Shown one piece after another: positions 57,600 through 64,000 of a DNA stretch of 64,000 nucleotides; positions within the stretch are counted from its first letter, which is position 1, and each line of letters opens with the position of its first letter. Under the pieces are notes generated by a model. That model saw only the letters and a program-made list of their open reading frames with translations. It was not told the origin of the DNA and searched no databases. Source of the stretch: Myoxocephalus aenaeus (Eukaryota > Chordata > Actinopteri > Perciformes > Cottidae); the NCBI GenBank assembly GCA_038501785.1, contig JBAMJR010000243.1:2961501-3025500 (forward strand). The letters run 5' to 3'. Position numbers and translations under genes: made by a program.

Positions 57600-59330
57600 G
57601 TGAAAGAGACAAAGTGCTCTTGTCTTCTACCAACAATGAGCTGCTGGCTTCACATATTACAAAAGTACAAAGTACACGGACATAACACTAAGTCATTAAT
57701 AAATACATGGAGAAATGCCTGTACTTTCGGGTAAATGGTTACACGTTAACAGGTTACGCTTATTTTTTGTCTCTTTGCCAGAAGTCTCCGTGACGTCCTT
57801 CCTGCTGCTGCGTCTCAAAACAGAAAACAGATCTCAGATCAACGTTGAACATGAATTGTATCAAATCTACAACCCGTTTATAAAGATGTGTAGAGGCTCA
57901 CTGCTCCACTAATACTGATGCAACCTGATGCTCACATCTCTGCACCCATTCTGTTTTGTTTGGCAAAAAAACTAAATAGCTTATTGTTTTCCACAATGAG
58001 CTATTTAGTAGTAACTAAATATTAGTTATTTTTTTGCACAGATATAACTTTATTTTCATTGTTCTAAGTGATTGCAATTTAAAAATAATAATTATATTAT
58101 TATATTATTAAAAGTGACATTATAATAATAATGTCACTTTTTACCCAGCCGTCCAATCACAGTGGAAAAGGGGCGGGACAAATAGCTTCACTCCCACCAA
58201 TGTGTTTTATTATGAGCATGTTGTGCTCTTGTCTTGTTTGTACGGAGGTTTAGACGTGTTCCTCCTGTCCGGAGCGCTGGACCAGATGCATCTCTCCCTG
58301 TGGGATGATGAAGCTGATCTGAATCCGGACAAAGCGATGGCTCTCCGGCACACAGACCTCTCTGCTCCATCCAGAGCAGTCGTGCTCTACTTCGTGCCAA
58401 CACGTTAACCTCTGAGTATATTCCGTATCATAGCAACCAGACACAACCAAAGCGCTCCCAGCTGGCCGTGTTCAGAAGAGAGCCTGCTGTTTCCAGCTGG
58501 GGGGAAACAGGTTTGTGGACACGGCCCTCTCAGCTCGGGATGCTGTCTGTGTGTCTGTGTGTTTGTTTGTCTCCTCCTGGCAGGCGCTGGTACAGACGTG
58601 AGTCAAAGAAAACGCTGCCTAAAAGACGTTAAACATTTGTTTGATTGAAGGGAACTTTGGTTGCATCTTTACAGCTTGTTGACCCGTAACCAATCAGATA
58701 GCGCTGTGCCTGCAGAGGCGGGACTGACTCCACCAGCAGCTTTACATCTAATTATTAATGTATTTAAATCATTAATAATGTGCATTATTACTAAGGCCCA
58801 GTGTCATTTTGATTTAGATTTCTTTCCATAGAAAATCAAATCTCATGTTTCCTCTCTGTATCTCCTGGCCTCACAAAGCAGCACGGAGAAGAGATGCTGA
58901 CCATCTGTGAAGGAACACGCGTGTTGACTGAGATATCCATGAAATGGCAACAGAGACATTTTTAGTCTGATTTCACCATGAAGCACAGACATCTCTAGTT
59001 TAATATGCCAGTAACTACACCTACACCGACTACTAGTATTTATTTACTCTCTAAAAACAGATGATATCTGCACCTCAGACTTCTCCACTATGACTATTCA
59101 GTGGTGTTCATTTGAATAAAGGAATAATCGACTGTTCAATACAATGCCTTGCAGATGAACAAATGCAGAGCGCAGTCAACAAAGAGAGCGTCATGTGAGC
59201 GTCACTTCCTCCCCAGGTGTGTATTGACCTGAGCATCATGCAGGATAGTTTCTACTCTCAGAGGGAAACTAAATCCATCCCAAATCAATATTCAATGGAA
59301 GGGGAGTACAGACGCACTTCTAATGCTCTT
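57600..59330. other. Intergenic, no gene recognised
   Basis: Holds small palindromes (57962-58037; AAAAGTGACATTATAATAAT and complement at about 58111-58141) and an unassigned 68-residue plus-strand frame at 58202-58408 with no recognisable motif. Confidence 0.55.
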
Positions 59331-60212
59331 CAGACAGCAGACAGACAGCATCAGACAGACAGACAGACAGACAGACAGCATCAGACAGACAGACAGCATC
59401 AGACAGACAGACAGACAGACAGCATCAGACAGACAGACAGACAGCATCAGACAGACAGACAGCATCAGACAGACAGCACAGTGACAGACAGCACAGTGAC
59501 AGACAGCATCAGACAGACAGCACAGTGACAGACAGCACAGTGACAGACAGCATCAGACAGACAGACAGACAGCATCAGACAGACAGCACAGTGACAGACA
59601 GCACAGTGACAGACAGCATCAGACAGACAGACAGACAGCATCAGACAGACAGCACAGTGACAGACAGCATCAGACAGACAGACAGACAGCATCAGACAGA
59701 CAGCACAGTGACAGACAGCACAGTGACAGACAGCATCAGACAGACAGACAGACAGCATCAGACAGACAGCACAGTGACAGACAGCATCAGACAGACAGAC
59801 AGACAGCATCAGACAGACAGCACAGTGACAGACAGCATCAGACAGACAGACAGCATCAGACAGACAGACAGCATCAGACAGACAGCACAGTGACAGACAG
59901 CATCAGACAGACAGACAGCATCAGACAGACAGACAGCATCAGACAGACAGCACAGTGACAGACAGCATCAGACAGACAGACAGCATCAGACAGACAGACA
60001 GACAGCATCAGACAGACAGCATCAGACAGACAGACAGCATCAGACAGACAGACAGCACGGTGACAGACAGCATCAGACAGACAGCATCAGACAGACAGAC
60101 AGCACAGTGACAGACAGCATCAGACAGACAGCATCAGACAGACAGACAGCACGGTGACAGACAGCATCAGACAGACAGCATCAGACAGACAGACAGCACG
60201 GTGACAGACAGT
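59331..60212. repeat. CAGA-based compound satellite, about 880 bp
   Basis: Blocks of (CAGA)2-5 separated by CAGCAT and by CAGCACAGTGACAGACAG modules, repeated in a higher-order pattern. Open frames (TDRQ/CLSD repeats) are artefacts. Confidence 0.97.
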
Positions 60213-61305
60213 GACTTCCATATGAACAAGCCCCGAGCTGACTAGTAATTCTGTCATGGGAACAGTGGACTTGGACCAGACTGCAGCGTGAGAAAGACCT
60301 CGGCGGTCGGGCCAATCATGTCAGAGTAACACAAGCGAAGTTTAAAACCCCAAAGGGAATGTCCTGTACTGGACCTGGAACGCCACAGTCTTTTGGTTTA
60401 GTTTATTTCCTGTTGCATTTCGGCTTATGTCATTTGCACTTATTTCTTCCGTTGCCCGCTCCCTCAGTTTTTCTTTTGTGTTGGTTTTGCCTTTTATAGC
60501 AGCTTTTGTTGGTCAAAGCTCACTCTCCCTTCAGTTGCCTCGAGTCCCGCGCATGGGTCCTCCTTTGATCGGACATACGGGACAACCAGGGGTCGGGTGG
60601 GGTCACATCTGGAAAGCTTACCACCAAAATATGAATGAGCCCGGTCCAACTCCCAACAACCTCTCGTGATTTCAACAGCAGCGGGCCACAGAGCCTGTAT
60701 GGACTGTCCTCACCAACACTATCTGTCTCAGTGGATCATTACTGATCACATAGAGGATACGTAGTTCAGGACACACTGTACGTTCTCATCGGCTTACAGA
60801 CTGCCGCATTTTGACTCAACAGCCAAACTGCCGATGGGGAAAAATAAATTCAGCTCATTTATCTTTTCATCTTCAAATATTTCCATTACGACTCACATAA
60901 ACTCAGTGAGCATATCCAACATGTCTTCCATACTAAATGACAGACTAGCTGTGTGTTGGTGCAATAAGAGCTCTTGGTGGTCTGTTGAGGTTTGGTTGGA
61001 TCAGTGTGATCTCACAGAAATGCCTTAAATGACCACGATGTCTGAACAGCACATTACAACAATGTAGGCAACACTACTTTGTTAGGAATCCTGCTTTGGG
61101 TTGAAATAACATCACTTTTAGAATTGAACATAAGTCAACGTTGACTTTTGGTTTTACACAGAACACAGACACTGGACTCCTGGGTGAAAGTCCCATGTTT
61201 ACCAATTTCTGTTAACCCTTGGAACTTGTGTGTCCTCCACTACAAAGGATCCTAATCAAAATGATTATATAAGAAGTGGACATAGTCGTCACCCATTGGT
61301 TTTAA
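60213..61305. other. Intergenic, no gene recognised
   Basis: Only the short dispersed repeat at 61152-61205 is identifiable. Confidence 0.55.
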
Positions 61306-62108
61306 CCCTTCAGGTCTTAGGCCTTTTTCTCGATTTTATATAATTTCTTAAATTCACCTTTTAAAGCACTTATGAGATATATACCCATGTGTTACATCTA
61401 AAATTGCAGAACAATCTCAGCTCTCGATATAATGAGGCATAATTGTCATAAGGCACAAGTGTAAAGAGTAAATAATATGGCCCTAAAGCTGAAAAATAAA
61501 AAAATAAAATAAAAAGTTCAATTTTTAGAGATTCTTCATCTCTTGTGAAAACATAACTTTACTCATGCGGACGAACTGTTTTAGTGATGGAAATTGGTTT
61601 GTCTTAGGTCTTGGGTTCACAAAAGCAGTGAAATGTATGAATACAATGGTAGATACATGTAAATAAATGTCTAAAACCAAAAATGTTATTATCGTTTTTT
61701 GAGTAGAAATGTGGTCTGTCACACCTTTCACCAAAATGATAGAAATGGGACTGAGAAATGACTTAATACTGCAGATAAAGCTTCATGGGGTGTGTGCAAA
61801 TGAAAAATGACCATCACAACATTCTTTGTTTTCAAATAAAATATGTATTATACATTAAAGAAAAATAATTACACAATAATAATCAGAAATAGAAAACAGA
61901 CCCGGGCTGGTGGGGATGGCGGTGGTGAATCCTCTCTATAAAATAAATGACTAGTCAATACTAAGTTCACACAGTTTGAACATTTCAACAGGTGTACATG
62001 TGCAGCTGAGCTGTGACCTACCTGGTGAACTGTGTCCAGGCCTTCAGGCTTCCACGACAGCGGGCGCACTGTCAAAACATGCCGGCGTGCGTCAAGACCA
62101 GGAAGGGT
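61306..62108 (+). mobile_element. TTAA-flanked piggyBac-like MITE, 803 bp
   Basis: Left end CCCTTCAGGTCTTAGGCC; right end on minus CCCTTCCTGGTCTTGACG; TTAA directly outside both (61302-61305, 62109-62112). Its left half is also present at 21276-21650. No transposase ORF. Confidence 0.7.
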
Positions 62109-62112
62109 TAAA

Positions 62113-62540
62113 GCCTTGAGTTCATCATTTTGTCAGTTGCCATCTTAGATTTTTGCAACCAGCAAATGGAAGTGATCATATTTGGACTGCTACAGAGTAA
62201 CACTGTGCACAGCTTTGGTAGCGACCTGTCAATCACCTTGTAGCCCCGCCCTAAAGCCTACCCTGCATTATGGTCTGTTTGACTCTAAATGACCATAATT
62301 TACTAAATGAACATCATGCTGTATTGAAGAAGACTTGAAACTAGAGATTGAGACATAAACTCATGTTTACAATGTTTACTGAGGGAATACATCAAGAGAG
62401 AAGTAGAGTCATTTATATAGACTTCTATACAACCAGAGGAGTCACCCCCTGGTGGTCAGGAGAGAGAATGCAAGTTTTAAGACACTTCTGCATTAGCTTC
62501 ACTTTTCAGAACCGGAAGTTGCCGCCTGAACATAATTGAC
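62113..62540 (+). repeat. Dispersed repeat, uninterrupted copy of 54690-55061
   Basis: Contains CTTGTAGCCCCGCCCTAAAG and ACTAAATGAACATCATGC and continues TGTATTGAAGAAGACTTG, giving the empty-site version of the LTR insertion point. Confidence 0.7.
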
Positions 62541-64000
62541 CTTCCATTGGCATTGTTTTTCATGCTGCCCGCATGCAGTTTTAACACATTAAGTGCCTCC
62601 ACACTATGCTGTAGAGACATCGTGGTCATTTAACATATATTTCAGGAGATCCGGCTGGGTTAGATTTAGGCACGAAAGAACTGGTTCAGGTTTAAAAAAG
62701 CTACTTGGTTAAAATTTGGGAACCTTGAGGGAAAAAAATACTCATGCCTTATACGTAGAAATAGGGTCCCAATTTCCTTACCCCATTCAGTGGGTCTTCA
62801 CTGTTTTTTTTTCACCTTCATTTCATCTTCTCTTTTCAGTCACAAAAGTCACAGTTAGCACAGCAACAGGATGTCCTTGTCAGATAGTGTAGAAGAAGAA
62901 AAAAGACCATTGCCCTTGTCTCCTCATGAGGATGGTCTCATGAGGAGACACTCGTTTTCTAAAACTCTGGACTACAGCGAATAAAAGCTTTCATTTTAAT
63001 TAAAGCTGTACACGTACAGAGACAACATTCTACTTTATTCGTGTCAAGGATTTGGACCACCTTCACAGGCTGCTGCATGCAAATGTAACTGCTATGTTTT
63101 ATTTGAGTAATAAATCACTGAAGTGCGGGGCCGTGGATTTGAGAATTCTTCATCTTCTTCATCAACGCTGCTGCCAGAAAGCAAAGCCGATATAGTTCCA
63201 GAGCCCAGAGTCACAAAGTCAGATGAGGTCATGCCTCTTTTAAACGTGTACTGTAACAGTCGGGTTCCAAGCCGCTCCTACCTCCGGTCAGTGTCCCGCT
63301 GTAGCAAGCTAGGAGCGCTGTAGCAAGCTAGGAGTGCTGCTGCTAGCGCTGCTGCTAGCGCTGCTGCTAGCTCCCCGCTCCTGCTGCTAGCTCCCTGCTG
63401 CTGCTGCTACTGGCCGCGTCCCCTCTGCCGCAGTCGGGTGTCGAGCCGGGGATGGTCCCACTACCTTCGGTGGTTGACGGAGCGCTAGTGGAGAGCTAGC
63501 GGAAGTTAGCAGAGAGCTAGCGGAAGTTAGCGGGGAACTAGCATGAGCGCCAGCTGGCTACAGCGGGGAGCTAATGGGGACACTGACTGAAGGTAGTAGC
63601 GGCGTGTAACCCAACTTTTACGGTACATGCGCCTGATGAGCACACAATGTTGTGGCTGGACTGTGGAGTGACGGTGTTCTTTGTGAAGGTATCACTGTTT
63701 TCATTGTAAGTGAGCTCTCAGGAGCAAACAGATCCAGCCCAGGAGGACGAAGGTGGCCGACCTGACCTCCATGAAGCAGGGTCACCTCAACGCCTCGCAG
63801 CGTGGACGTACGCATGCACCCTCAATCCCCATCCACACCTCGCACTCCCTTTGTTATCTCTCCGTCTTCCTCCTCTCCGCTCCTCCTCCTTACTCCGACA
63901 CGCGAGTGAGGCCGGTCGTACAACGGTGAGCGGAGCACGGCGACAAATCCACCGCATGAATATATGAGCAGTACTGCTACTGTTGGGATCCACGGTGACA
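62541..64000. other. Right flank, no gene recognised apart from MITE copy 4
   Basis: A 32-bp inverted repeat lies at 62918-62951 (GTCTCCTCATGAG and complement). Nothing else is identifiable up to the window end. Confidence 0.55.
63249..63625 (-). mobile_element. Foldback MITE, GCTAGC-rich family, copy 4 (inverted)
   Basis: Starts TACTGTAACAGTCGGGTTCC (more diverged) and ends CAACTTTTACGGTA. Its core is expanded by GCTGCTGCTAGC repeats. Same orientation as copy 2. Confidence 0.85.

Overview
The window is vertebrate nuclear DNA and almost certainly teleost. It has one spliced gene with large introns, dense (CA)n/(GA)n/(AT)n microsatellites, fish-style LINE 3' tails and a tRNA-related SINE, TTAA- and TA-targeting MITEs, and a Ty3/Gypsy-like LTR element. 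No bacterial signals (operons, ribosome binding sites, CRISPR) apply.

Gene content. I can assemble one complete protein-coding gene, on the minus strand. It has 15 coding exons between 54117 (ATG) and 8877 (end of TGA). All 14 introns are GT-AG, all phases agree, and the spliced CDS is 1857 nt (618 codons plus stop). I recognise the product as NSMF (NMDA receptor synaptonuclear signaling and neuronal migration factor, also called Jacob or NELF). The N-terminus is a myristoylation-type MGTAAS. A basic nuclear-localisation cluster sits at residues 280-284, a basic IQ-like helix at about 326-353, and the conserved C-terminal half follows up to KLLDYDDLL. The nearest candidate poly(A) signal is at 7167-7172. 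The start is embedded in a GC/CpG-rich stretch (54118-54460) that looks like the promoter.

Layout. 1-7166: no gene recognised; MITEs and a long CA repeat. 7167-8876: probable nsmf 3' UTR. 8877-54117: nsmf. Its introns hold most of the repeats: foldback MITEs, a degenerate LINE (18.1-19.1 kb), a hAT MITE (20.8 kb), a 35-bp minisatellite (27.3-27.9 kb), a 4.4-kb satellite of 23-bp units in intron 1 (40.46-44.87 kb), and a solo LTR (50.78 kb). 54118-64000: promoter, then repeat-rich intergenic DNA. This part has a non-autonomous LTR retrotransposon with two 324-bp LTRs and a proline/alanine-rich gag-like ORF (55062-56882), a 19-bp minisatellite, a CAGA-based satellite, and a TTAA-flanked MITE (61306-62108). 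No second host gene is recognised.

Most interesting. The 23-bp satellite monomer is TTAA followed by CCCTAGAACACTAACGTC-like sequence. This is the target site plus terminal inverted repeat of a roughly 284-bp piggyBac-like MITE that sits exactly at the right edge of the array (44874-45157). The satellite therefore looks like an amplified transposon end. Second, several nsmf splice sites are built directly from microsatellite: the exon 1 donor and the exon 8, 11 and 14 acceptors.
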